6,859 nucleotides of DNA, from positions 1-6,859 of the forward strand of contig JAFGET010000134.1 in the NCBI GenBank assembly GCA_016931435.1. Direction: 5' to 3'. Origin of the DNA: Candidatus Omnitrophota bacterium. GTDB taxonomy: Bacteria > Omnitrophota > Gorgyraeia > Gygaellales > Profunditerraquicolaceae. The notes beneath the pieces were generated by a model that saw only the letters and a list, made by a program, of their open reading frames with translations, ran no database searches and was not told the DNA's origin. Of the stretch, positions 1 to 6,035 are shown piece after piece; the stretch's first letter is position 1; every line of letters begins with the position of its first letter. The translations under genes were made by a program, and so were the position numbers.

Positions 1-95
1 ATCATTTCCGGCTCTTTGAATTCTCCGGCATAAAGAATTCCACAAAAGCAAAATAAACTGAATATAGAAATAACCGACAGCAGCCCTTTCCTCAT
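1..95 (-). CDS. Exported protein, N-terminal signal peptide only (cut by left window edge)
   Basis: Only the first 31 codons are in the window. The ATG at 93-95 is preceded by GGAGG at 100-104 with a 4-nt spacer. The product opens with a basic n-region (MRKG), then a hydrophobic stretch of about 18 residues (LLSVISIFSLFCFC and on), then LYA-GEF, which looks like a signal peptidase I site after Ala23. Cysteines at 16 and 18 do not form a proper lipobox, so a lipoprotein is less likely. The mature part visible (GEFKEPEM) is too short to place in a family. The gene lies 83 bp downstream of the FGE-like gene on the same strand, so it could share that transcript. It is an exported protein of unknown function; the start is well supported, the identity is open. 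Confidence 0.72.
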   Translation of the reverse strand, partial: MRKGLLSVISIFSLFCFCGILYAGEFKEPEM

Positions 96-103
96 GTGTC
101 CTC

Positions 104-131
104 CATCAATTATAGACCATCGACTATAGAT
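104..131. repeat. Degenerate heptamer repeat tract, four units
   Basis: Read on the plus strand, four consecutive 7-mers fit YATMRAY: CATCAAT (104-110), TATAGAC (111-117), CATCGAC (118-124) and TATAGAT (125-131). The tract ends exactly where the 20-bp palindrome begins and its other end touches the ribosome-binding site of the left-edge gene. A related heptamer tract lies at 3910-3974. Confidence 0.5.
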
Positions 132-151
132 CCTGCCTGCCGGCAGGCAGG
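132..151. repeat. Perfect 20-bp GC-rich palindrome
   Basis: CCTGCCTGCC at 132-141 is followed directly by its exact reverse complement, GGCAGGCAGG at 142-151. It lies in the 83-bp gap after the FGE-like gene. Each arm contains a direct CCTG repeat. No T-run follows on either strand, so it is not a standard intrinsic terminator. It looks like a dispersed intergenic palindromic repeat, though it could slow or stabilise transcript ends. Confidence 0.85.
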
Positions 152-178
152 TATCGACCCGGGCATTAAAGGATCAAG

Positions 179-1792
179 TTAAAATCCCAACCTGCAACCC
201 GAATTTTTACCGTCTTCGCTCTTAGGGAAATTAGCGGCAAATCTAAGCGCCATACGCAGGTATTTGAAGGCAGGGCTTGACCACACTCCTCCTCTATTAC
301 CTGCTCCGGTACCGTCTCTTCCCGGCCAGAACTGCACATCGGCAAAACCATCAACGTCAAGTTTTCCGTCGCCGTGGATACCGGTAAACTGTCGGCCGAG
401 TTTATGCCCTATCGTAACGCATCTTTCCCAGACATTTCCGCTTAAATTCATTACGCCATAGTAGGAGGCGCCATAGCCGATCCTTTCAGGGATACCTTCA
501 TGGCGAGTATTTTCCAATATTTCACCTGATATCGGCCCTTCAAAACCGGGATTATCCGGTTTAGTTTTCTTGCCTACGTCAAAAGGAGCTATTCCTCCGC
601 CCAGACAGGCATTCACTAATCCTTTTTCGGGGATCTTTATTTCATATCCGCTTCCGTCTGCTCCGTCAAAAGTCTGGACGCGGCCCACATCGGTGGTGCC
701 CCATGCCCCTTCATCTACAACTGCTTCTTTCGGTCCCCGGGAAGCTTTTTCGTATTCAAGTTCAGTGATAGGGCGCAATCCTGACCAGTCACCGAAGGCG
801 GCGATATTCGACCATGATGTATAATTAAGTGTGCGCGCCGGGGCATAGGTATAGAATTTGACAGGTTCAGTGGTACCGTTTCCGGTCTTTGAGCAGACAA
901 TAGAATTACGCAGGTGTTCATCTTCGGTATTTGTCTTTACATAATAATTTGTTATTACGTCACCGCTGATGTCGGACTCTACCATATTCTGCTGTTGCTT
1001 ACGCGTAAGCGTATTAAGAAAATCCACGAACTGACGTGAGCTCAATTCGTATTTCATTATCCAGAAGGCCTTATATCCTTTCGGAAATTCCTCGGGGATG
1101 GTAAAGGGCACATCCTCTCTGCTACGGGGATTGTCCTGGTCGCAGTATAAGGCACCCTTTATTTTATCTACCAAAATAGGCGATTCGGATTTGATCAAGT
1201 ACGCGTCATTATCAGGATAAGCGTAGAAACAATTATCCGGGCCGTTAGGCCCTTTAGGGTCACCTACATAGTGTTTATCTTGCGGCACATAGACCATTTC
1301 CAGGCCAAATACTTTTATCATCGCCTGCGGGACTTCATTGTCCAGGACATTATCTGTGGCATAGTCCCAGACTAAAGTTACGTTTTTAGAATTGACCGGG
1401 CCTTTTCCTTCTTTTGCGCGAAAAATAAACGCTCCTGTTTTTTCGGCAGGTATCCAGATACCCAAGTTCGGATCGCTTCCTTTAGAAGTGAAGCCAGTAG
1501 ATTGGTCTTTATGGTTGAATGGCCTCCTGCTTTCATCTTTTAAGGTCAGGTGTTTCCAGTTTCCGTTGGGAAGTTTGAATTTAGCGAAAACCCACGCTCC
1601 GTCGCAATTTATATCATCCTTCCAGGAATTGTCCCAGGAAATATCGAACTGGACCTTAGCTGCTTTTTTCTCCGGGTTGATCACGCTGACCAGGGGATTT
1701 TCGATCTTCAAGTGGCTTGCGTAAACTTGCCCTTGGTTCAATAACATGCAGCAAAAAGAAGTGATTAGCATAAAGAGAATCCTATTTTTCAT
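179..1792 (-). CDS. Exported FGE/SUMF1-like (formylglycine-generating enzyme fold) protein, catalytic cysteines absent
   Basis: The 537-residue product starts with a signal peptide (residues 1-25, cleavage near VYA-SH). Residues ~30-160 form a beta-rich domain containing FDISWDNSW and WVFAKFKLPNG, of a kind often found before FGE domains in secreted proteins. Residues ~163-537 are an FGE-sulfatase (PF03781-type) domain: MVYVP at 166, FWIMKYELSSRQFVDFLN at 243-260, SWSNIAAFGDWSGLRPITE at 326-344, GVMNLSGNVWER at 446-457, NRGGVWSS at 499-506, and a GCRLGF ending. Active FGE has two cysteines in the RGGSFxCxxxYC stretch; here residues 500-517 contain none. A role as a C-type-lectin-like binding or structural protein is therefore more likely than sulfatase maturation. 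The ATG at 1790-1792 has GGAGGAG at 1796-1802 and a good promoter upstream. The domain call is firm; the ligand is unknown. Confidence 0.92.
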   Translation of the reverse strand: MKNRILFMLITSFCCMLLNQGQVYASHLKIENPLVSVINPEKKAAKVQFDISWDNSWKDDINCDGAWVFAKFKLPNGNWKHLTLKDESRRPFNHKDQSTGFTSKGSDPNLGIWIPAEKTGAFIFRAKEGKGPVNSKNVTLVWDYATDNVLDNEVPQAMIKVFGLEMVYVPQDKHYVGDPKGPNGPDNCFYAYPDNDAYLIKSESPILVDKIKGALYCDQDNPRSREDVPFTIPEEFPKGYKAFWIMKYELSSRQFVDFLNTLTRKQQQNMVESDISGDVITNYYVKTNTEDEHLRNSIVCSKTGNGTTEPVKFYTYAPARTLNYTSWSNIAAFGDWSGLRPITELEYEKASRGPKEAVVDEGAWGTTDVGRVQTFDGADGSGYEIKIPEKGLVNACLGGGIAPFDVGKKTKPDNPGFEGPISGEILENTRHEGIPERIGYGASYYGVMNLSGNVWERCVTIGHKLGRQFTGIHGDGKLDVDGFADVQFWPGRDGTGAGNRGGVWSSPAFKYLRMALRFAANFPKSEDGKNSGCRLGF

Positions 1793-1822
1793 ATGCTCCT
1801 CCGTTTTAAATTTATAGTTATA

Positions 1823-1851
1823 TGTATACGGAGCTCCGACTGCGCTGTCAA
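1823..1851 (-). promoter_or_regulatory. Sigma70-type promoter for the FGE-like gene
   Basis: On the minus strand a perfect -35 box TTGACA (1846-1851) is followed after exactly 17 bp by TATACA (1823-1828), a 4 of 6 match to TATAAT. Transcription would begin near 1816, giving a leader of about 24 nt that carries the GGAGGAG ribosome-binding site. The -35 box lies 13 bp past the MFS stop codon. The spacer contains the palindrome CGGAGCTCCG (1829-1838), which could be an operator or chance. This suggests the FGE-like gene can be expressed separately from the upstream DJ-1/MFS pair. Confidence 0.65.
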
Positions 1852-1864
1852 AGCGTAATAAGAA

Positions 1865-3283
1865 TCAATGGTGTCCCGGCAGGGATCCTGCCATGACCGG
1901 CTTATTCCTATCCTTAATAGCTATGATAAGGCTCACCAACGTAGCTAATGCCAGGCTGATAGCCAATATATTAAATTGCTGCCTGAATACATCTGTTCCT
2001 TTAGACAATGATCCTGTCCATTTCAGGACTATCGGTGAGGCAAATTGACCAAGATAAACCCCGACGCTTAAGACTGCCATAGCAAAAGCGCGAGCAGGGC
2101 CGGAGGCAAGCCTGGCAACCTCCAATAATAAAAGCGGCATAAGCACGCCGGAGCTGAAACCTATACATAATACTGCTATCAGTACACTGAACAGTGAGGT
2201 GGACATACTAAGCGCCCAATAGCCGATTGCCATGGAGGCGATAGCGATCGTAGCACAAAAAGATCTAAAGAGCCGCATCAATAAAGCCAGGATTATGCCT
2301 GAAACTACTCCTACCAGAGTCATTGCAGAAAGCAGGTATCCGGCGATGCCGGGCCTTCCGATCTTTTCGGTATTGATGGAGAGCCCGTCTTTTTCCCTGC
2401 GTACGATATATTTCTTATTTTTGTCGGTTATACTCCAGGCTTTTCCGGGTTCCTGCAGAGCAAGTTTTGCTTTATCGGAAAGGACGATCCCGTTATTTTT
2501 AAAAGATTCTCTGAGGCCGTCCGATACAGTGCCTTTTTCAAGGTTCCTCTGAAGTTCTTCTTTACTCTGGAACAAAGGCGCCTGGCTGGTATACATCGTC
2601 CTTTCGTTCTCGATGAACATCGCCAGGTTGGTAGGTGCGGCGTAAAAGGCGATCATCATCAAAGCTCCCAGTATTGCGCAAATATATATACCGGCAGGAA
2701 GCTTTGTTTTCACGGCTCCTGAAGACTGCCTGGACTGTGTCTCCGGCAGCCAGAAAAGTATCATCAATATTATTACTAAAGCCAAGGCATAGACAAAGAA
2801 TGCATAGCGCCAGCTGATACAGGCAAGCCATCCGGAAAGAAGCAAAAATATCACTCCGCCAAAATGCGATACCGAGCCGGAATATCCCATCATTTTTGCC
2901 CGTTCTATCCCTTCATAGAAATCAGCGATCAAACTTGTGGATAAAGGTATGATCAGGCCTGCGCCTATTCCAAAAAAAGCGCGGATAATAAGAAGCTCGG
3001 TTATATTACGGGCAAGCCCTCCTCCTATTCCTCCTAATGCATAGATCACAAGGCCGATTAATAAAAGATATTTTTTATTCATCCTGCCGGCAAGCCACCC
3101 CCCGATCAAGCTTGAGGGGATGATCAATAGCGACGGTATAGTCAGGACCAGCTTGATCAGGGTGATATCCACATTGCCAAACGCCTGTTTTATCTTTGCT
3201 AAGGCAGGTGAAACCGCAGCAGATGCCATGACCGTAAGTAAGGAAATAGACAGAATACTTGCTCTGATCAGAAATTTTTTCAT
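1865..3283 (-). CDS. MFS transporter (drug:H+ antiporter-like) with a large insertion between TM7 and TM8
   Basis: This 472-residue polytopic inner-membrane protein is probably a secondary exporter; the substrate is unknown. TM segments fall near residues 5-25, 41-64, 71-91, 96-120, 137-156, 160-180, 196-224, 310-336, 341-360, 364-390, 397-420 and 436-456. The TM2-3 loop (GGWLAGRMNKK, 61-71) is a degenerate MFS motif A in which the usual Asp is Gly and the usual Gly is Asn. FWLPETQ at 177-183 is typical for the end of TM6. Residues ~226-308, between TM7 and TM8, form a long polar segment where most 12-TM carriers have a short loop. The frame could open at a GTG (3290-3292), but that codon lies inside the GGGGGTG ribosome-binding site, so the ATG at 3281-3283 is chosen. 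The gene follows the DJ-1 gene by 26 bp, which suggests co-transcription. Confidence 0.93.
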   Translation of the reverse strand: MKKFLIRASILSISLLTVMASAAVSPALAKIKQAFGNVDITLIKLVLTIPSLLIIPSSLIGGWLAGRMNKKYLLLIGLVIYALGGIGGGLARNITELLIIRAFFGIGAGLIIPLSTSLIADFYEGIERAKMMGYSGSVSHFGGVIFLLLSGWLACISWRYAFFVYALALVIILMILFWLPETQSRQSSGAVKTKLPAGIYICAILGALMMIAFYAAPTNLAMFIENERTMYTSQAPLFQSKEELQRNLEKGTVSDGLRESFKNNGIVLSDKAKLALQEPGKAWSITDKNKKYIVRREKDGLSINTEKIGRPGIAGYLLSAMTLVGVVSGIILALLMRLFRSFCATIAIASMAIGYWALSMSTSLFSVLIAVLCIGFSSGVLMPLLLLEVARLASGPARAFAMAVLSVGVYLGQFASPIVLKWTGSLSKGTDVFRQQFNILAISLALATLVSLIIAIKDRNKPVMAGSLPGHH

Positions 3284-3289
3284 TCGTGT

Positions 3290-3296
3290 CACCCCC
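3290..3296 (-). promoter_or_regulatory. Ribosome-binding site that decides the MFS start
   Basis: GGGGGTG on the minus strand lies 6 nt before the ATG at 3281-3283. The in-frame GTG that would add three residues is part of this site and has no separate ribosome-binding site of its own. Confidence 0.65.
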
Positions 3297-3309
3297 GATG
3301 ATTACGCTT

Positions 3310-3891
3310 TTATTTAAGCGCTTTTACTATTGCTTCTCCGAATTTCTTTGCGGCACTTGGCCCTGAAGCAGTGATGATGTTTCCGTCTATCTCGACATCG
3401 GCTGAGGTATAATTCACTCCGCAGTCAGTAAGTGCTTTTTGATTCTCTTCGGCCGGGTAAGTCGTGGCATTTTTGCCGGTTAAAACCCCTGCCTTTGCCA
3501 GGCATACCGGGCCAAGGCATATCGCCGCCAATATTTTATTAGCAGAAACAGTATCCTGGGCGATTTTATTGATCATGGGATCATCCAGGAAAATAGTAGC
3601 TCCATAGCCGCCGATAAGCAAGATCGCATCGTACTCATTTATATCTATGTCAGAGATTAAAATATCAGGCATTGCTTTTAAGCCGTCCATGCCTACTGCT
3701 TCATCCAGGCTGTTTGATGCCACAGTAACTTCTATACCGTTAGCTTCCAATACCATTTTAGGCTGTAGGAATTCATCATCCTGAAAATCATTATTTGCTA
3801 TGATCATCACCGCGCTTTTAGCCGCCAGAGCATAATTACTTAAAGAAAAAATAAATACTACGCTTAAAACAATTAGGCTCAATTTTTTCAT
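3310..3891 (-). CDS. Exported DJ-1/PfpI-family protein
   Basis: The 193-residue product has a signal peptide (residues 1-23, MKKLSLIVLSVVF...YALA) with cleavage at ALA-AK, so the mature protein should act outside the cytoplasm. The rest is a complete DJ-1/PfpI fold. NDFQDDEF at 34-41 places Glu40 where DJ-1 has Glu18. AILLIGGYGA at 89-98 is the usual core strand and glycine turn. AAICLGP at 122-128 is the nucleophile elbow with Cys125, followed by AKAGVLTGKNATTYP (132-146). Leu follows the Cys instead of the His of PfpI-type proteases, so it resembles DJ-1-like members; the family includes glyoxalase/deglycase-like, chaperone and redox-sensing proteins. The ATG at 3889-3891 has AGAGGAG at 3897-3903. 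The MFS gene follows after 26 bp. Family membership is firm; activity cannot be read from the sequence. Confidence 0.94.
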   Translation of the reverse strand: MKKLSLIVLSVVFIFSLSNYALAAKSAVMIIANNDFQDDEFLQPKMVLEANGIEVTVASNSLDEAVGMDGLKAMPDILISDIDINEYDAILLIGGYGATIFLDDPMINKIAQDTVSANKILAAICLGPVCLAKAGVLTGKNATTYPAEENQKALTDCGVNYTSADVEIDGNIITASGPSAAKKFGEAIVKALK

Positions 3892-3909
3892 TTTAACTCC
3901 TCTGTATTT

Positions 3910-3974
3910 AACTATGAACCATGCCAGCCGTAGGCTGGTCCGCCTGCGGCGGAAACTATGAACCCTGAACTAGA
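3910..3974. repeat. Heptamer repeat tract interrupted by a palindromic element; possible 11-bp target duplication
   Basis: Plus-strand 7-mers AACTATG (3910), AACCATG (3917), AACTATG (3954), AACCCTG (3961) and AACTAGA (3968) form a degenerate AACYATG tract, split between the second and third unit by the hairpin element at 3924-3953. As a result the 11-mer AACTATGAACC occurs on both sides (3910-3920 and 3954-3964). The stop codon of the DUF1566 gene (TAG, 3956-3958) lies within one copy, so the tract encodes the last residues of that protein. Confidence 0.65.
3924..3953. repeat. Double-hairpin GC-rich intergenic element
   Basis: Two hairpins lie back to back: CCAGCC/GGCTGG with loop GTA (3924-3938), then CCGCC/GGCGG with loop TGC (3940-3952). 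The element sits 3 bp past the DUF1566 stop and 33 bp before the DJ-1 start. The first stem has the same arm sequence as the hairpin in the element at 6375-6426. No T-run follows on the minus strand, so it is at best a weak terminator. It is REP-like in form, with direct repeats flanking it. Confidence 0.75.
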
Positions 3975-5965
3975 CTATTTACATTACGAACAGGCCTAAA
4001 CGGATACCTGCCTTCTTTTTTACCTGCATAATAGCCGTCATAGCAGAACTGGAAATTTACCCCCCAGCCAAAGGTATCCCCGTAAGTAGAAGATGACCAA
4101 TAGAAACCTAAAGGCGCGGTCTGCGTCCCAGGGAAAAATTCTTTATGGAACCATACCTCGTCTTTATAGGATAAGTCTAATAAGCTACCTATTTCGCGTA
4201 TTGTCGGAAGCCTCCAGTCGTTATAACCGGCAAGGTTTAATTCCTGGCAATGTTTCATTGCTTCTTCCCAATTCAAATTCGGGCCTTCGTCTTTTTTCCA
4301 CATCAGGCCTGAATTCATATCAGTAACAGTCCCATCCCCGTTATCCTTAAAATTATATTTTGCGGCATTGCCAAAATCAGGGTTATATCCTCCGCGTACC
4401 GCGCGCACAGGATAATAGGAAGTCTTTAAATAACAAATAGCGCAGCCATAGGCAAAATATACGCCCCAGCCAAAGACCGGCTCCTTATTGTTTGAGTCTT
4501 TTGACCAATAAAATGCGGGAAGGCAGTCGGGAAAGAATTTCTGGTCTGTTGCCGGGATCTGGCCATTGTAGTCTACCATCATGCGCAGCTCTTCGCGCCC
4601 GGGCAATCTCCAGTCGCGGAAATCGCCAAAGCCTTTTTTATTAAGTTCTTTGACATAGGCAAAAGCGTCTTCCCAATTATAGCAGTCACCGATGTAATTG
4701 ACATCGCCTGATACCGGAGATTTCACTTCCCATATCAGGCCGGTGTTGTTGTCACGCACCATGCGTATCCCCTTTTGCCAGGTTGTGCTTTCCTTTAATT
4801 CGCTGCCGCCTTCTGCTAATTTAGTAAAAGATAGCGGGTTGATGATATATGAGCCATCTTGTCCATAATAGCGGTCGCCAGGTTTGGGGGTTTTGATATT
4901 ATTGCCGTCTTCATCGTAGCACCTCTTTTGCCCTGAATCAGGAAAGCGAAATAAGGCTTCTTCTTTTTCTTTAGGCACAGATACATTACGTACCGCGCGA
5001 AACAAAAGCTTTGCGTTTTTGCTGGCATAATAACCGTCATAGCCAAAGCAGAAATTCGTCACCCAGACATAAATGCCTTCATAAGGGGTTGATGAAAAAT
5101 AATGCAGTAGCGGCGGCTTAAGCCCTTCGGCAGGAAAAAAATCCTTATAATACCACCAGCCGTTGGTGTAATCTAAATTCAGGATGCTATTTAGCTCTTT
5201 TAAATTCGGCAGGCGCCAGTCAGAATGACCTGCAAGGTCCATTGATTTGCAGGCCTTTAACGCAGAATACCAATCCATGCGTTCGTTCTCGCCTTTCTGC
5301 CACATCAAGCCTGTAAGTGTATCAGTAATCGTGCCGTCTCCGTTATCTTTGAATCTTGAGGTGTCGGGTTTACCGAAATTCTTGGCATACCCGCCTCTTA
5401 CTGCGCGTACGTATCGCTCGCTTGATGGCGTATAGCATATACCGCTTCCTAAACCGAAAAATATCCCCCAGATAAAGGGTTTTTGCATATTATAGGTATT
5501 AGCGGTCCAGTAAAGGTCGCTTTTACAATTGGGGAAATAGCGCTTATCTACGGCAGGGTTGGTCTTTCCGTAATCAATGATCGAGCGGATCTCATCTTTA
5601 TTAGGAAACCGCCAGTCTGAAAATCCGCCATATTTCTTGGCGTTTAGCTTCTTGATATATTTTTGGGCATCTTGCCAGGTATATTTATCTTCGCAGAAAT
5701 TTACCTCTTCTTTTTTGGAAGATTTTACTTCCCAGACTAAGCCGGTATTATTATCAAGTACCATACAGAAGCCGTCTTTACGGGTGGCATCATCTGAAAG
5801 CTTCTTTGCTCCTTTAGCCAGCTTGGTAAAAGACATCGGATTGACCACAAAGCATCCGTTCTGGCCCCAGAGCTCATCCTGCGGGCTGACCCTTGTCTCC
5901 TGCCCCTCCCTGTCAAAACACTTGATCGAACCGGCATCGGGAAATTTGAATTGCTTGTCTTTCAT
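3956..5965 (-). CDS. Tandem-repeat DUF1566 (Lcl C-terminal-type) protein, four domain units
   Basis: The 669-residue product consists of two repeats, residues 6-327 and 339-661. Each opens with FxFPDxGxxxCxDxxG, GQ[ND]G and NPxSFTKLA, then has two DUF1566 units: 67-191 and 206-327, and 402-526 and 540-661. Family motifs recur: DNNTGL[VI]WEVKS, FKDNGDGT[IV]TD, GLMW.K, DWRLP, YW or YFSS near each unit's end, and [FV]RAVRGG or FR.VRN at unit ends. DUF1566 domains occur in secreted adhesin-like proteins (the Legionella collagen-like adhesin Lcl) and have been reported as variable proteins of diversity-generating retroelements. The ATG at 5963-5965 has GGGAGGAGGG at 5974-5983; a longer frame to 6007 reads through the palindromic element and is rejected. 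No signal peptide is visible with either start, which is odd for this family. The ligand is unknown. Confidence 0.94.
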   Translation of the reverse strand: MKDKQFKFPDAGSIKCFDREGQETRVSPQDELWGQNGCFVVNPMSFTKLAKGAKKLSDDATRKDGFCMVLDNNTGLVWEVKSSKKEEVNFCEDKYTWQDAQKYIKKLNAKKYGGFSDWRFPNKDEIRSIIDYGKTNPAVDKRYFPNCKSDLYWTANTYNMQKPFIWGIFFGLGSGICYTPSSERYVRAVRGGYAKNFGKPDTSRFKDNGDGTITDTLTGLMWQKGENERMDWYSALKACKSMDLAGHSDWRLPNLKELNSILNLDYTNGWWYYKDFFPAEGLKPPLLHYFSSTPYEGIYVWVTNFCFGYDGYYASKNAKLLFRAVRNVSVPKEKEEALFRFPDSGQKRCYDEDGNNIKTPKPGDRYYGQDGSYIINPLSFTKLAEGGSELKESTTWQKGIRMVRDNNTGLIWEVKSPVSGDVNYIGDCYNWEDAFAYVKELNKKGFGDFRDWRLPGREELRMMVDYNGQIPATDQKFFPDCLPAFYWSKDSNNKEPVFGWGVYFAYGCAICYLKTSYYPVRAVRGGYNPDFGNAAKYNFKDNGDGTVTDMNSGLMWKKDEGPNLNWEEAMKHCQELNLAGYNDWRLPTIREIGSLLDLSYKDEVWFHKEFFPGTQTAPLGFYWSSSTYGDTFGWGVNFQFCYDGYYAGKKEGRYPFRPVRNVNSLVQGS
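3983..4951 (-). repeat. Second copy of the ~322-residue coding repeat
   Basis: This encodes residues 339-661 of the DUF1566 protein. It lines up with the first copy (4985-5950) over its whole length with very few gaps and, by eye, roughly half the residues identical. An offset of 333 residues aligns FKFPDAG with FRFPDSG. The protein is therefore an internal duplication of a two-unit ancestor, old enough for the DNA to have diverged. Confidence 0.85.
4985..5950 (-). repeat. First copy of the ~322-residue coding repeat
   Basis: This encodes residues 6-327 of the DUF1566 protein and is the partner of the repeat at 3983-4951. The short linker between them (residues 328-338, VSVPKEKEEAL) is charged. 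Confidence 0.85.
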
Positions 5966-5973
5966 TATTTGCA

Positions 5974-5983
5974 CCCTCCTCCC
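5974..5983 (-). promoter_or_regulatory. Strong ribosome-binding site that decides the DUF1566 start
   Basis: GGGAGGAGGG on the minus strand lies 8 nt before the ATG at 5963-5965. Its upstream end overlaps the GCGGG arm of a hairpin in the adjacent palindromic element, so folding of that hairpin could mask part of the site. Confidence 0.75.
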
Positions 5984-6035
5984 GCAGCGGGCGGGACACC
6001 GGCTCATCCGATAGGGCCGGGTGAAATCTTAACTT
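5980..6035 (-). repeat. Two-hairpin intergenic element, copy 1
   Basis: It shares with the element at 6375-6426 the ordered blocks TCCCGCAG, GGGCGGGACACC, CATCCGATAG and TTAACTT (plus strand). Hairpin 1 has arms ACACCGGCT and GGCCGGGTG around loop CATCCGATAG (6005-6014), with one bulged G and a terminal T-G wobble. Hairpin 2 has arms CCCGC and GCGGG on the minus strand (5981-5995). The element fills the gap between the DUF1622 and DUF1566 genes. Its TTAACTT end supplies the TAA stop of the DUF1622 gene (6029-6031), and its other end merges with the ribosome-binding site of the DUF1566 gene. Confidence 0.85.

Noticed and set aside
132..151. Palindrome as an intrinsic terminator for the FGE-like gene
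   Set aside because: The hairpin would be strong, but no T-run follows on the minus strand; the next bases are ATCTATAG.
264..824. Plus-strand open frames opposite the FGE-like gene
   Set aside because: They are antisense to a well-supported gene, lack ribosome-binding sites and family motifs, and their proline- and serine-rich composition is typical of reading a coding strand backwards.
997..1010. 14-bp perfect palindrome GCTTACGCGTAAGC
   Set aside because: It lies inside the coding sequence of the FGE-like gene, encodes ordinary residues (LTRKQ region), and has no repeat elsewhere in the window. Chance is the simplest explanation.
5966..6007. Longer start for the DUF1566 gene, adding 14 residues (MSRCPARCGRRVQI)
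   Set aside because: These codons come from the palindromic element, and the strong ribosome-binding site at 5974-5983 lies inside the extension, pointing to the ATG at 5963-5965.
5577..6014. 145-codon plus-strand frame opposite the DUF1566 gene
   Set aside because: It is antisense to the repeat protein and its composition follows from the opposite strand; no start signal or recognisable domain is present.
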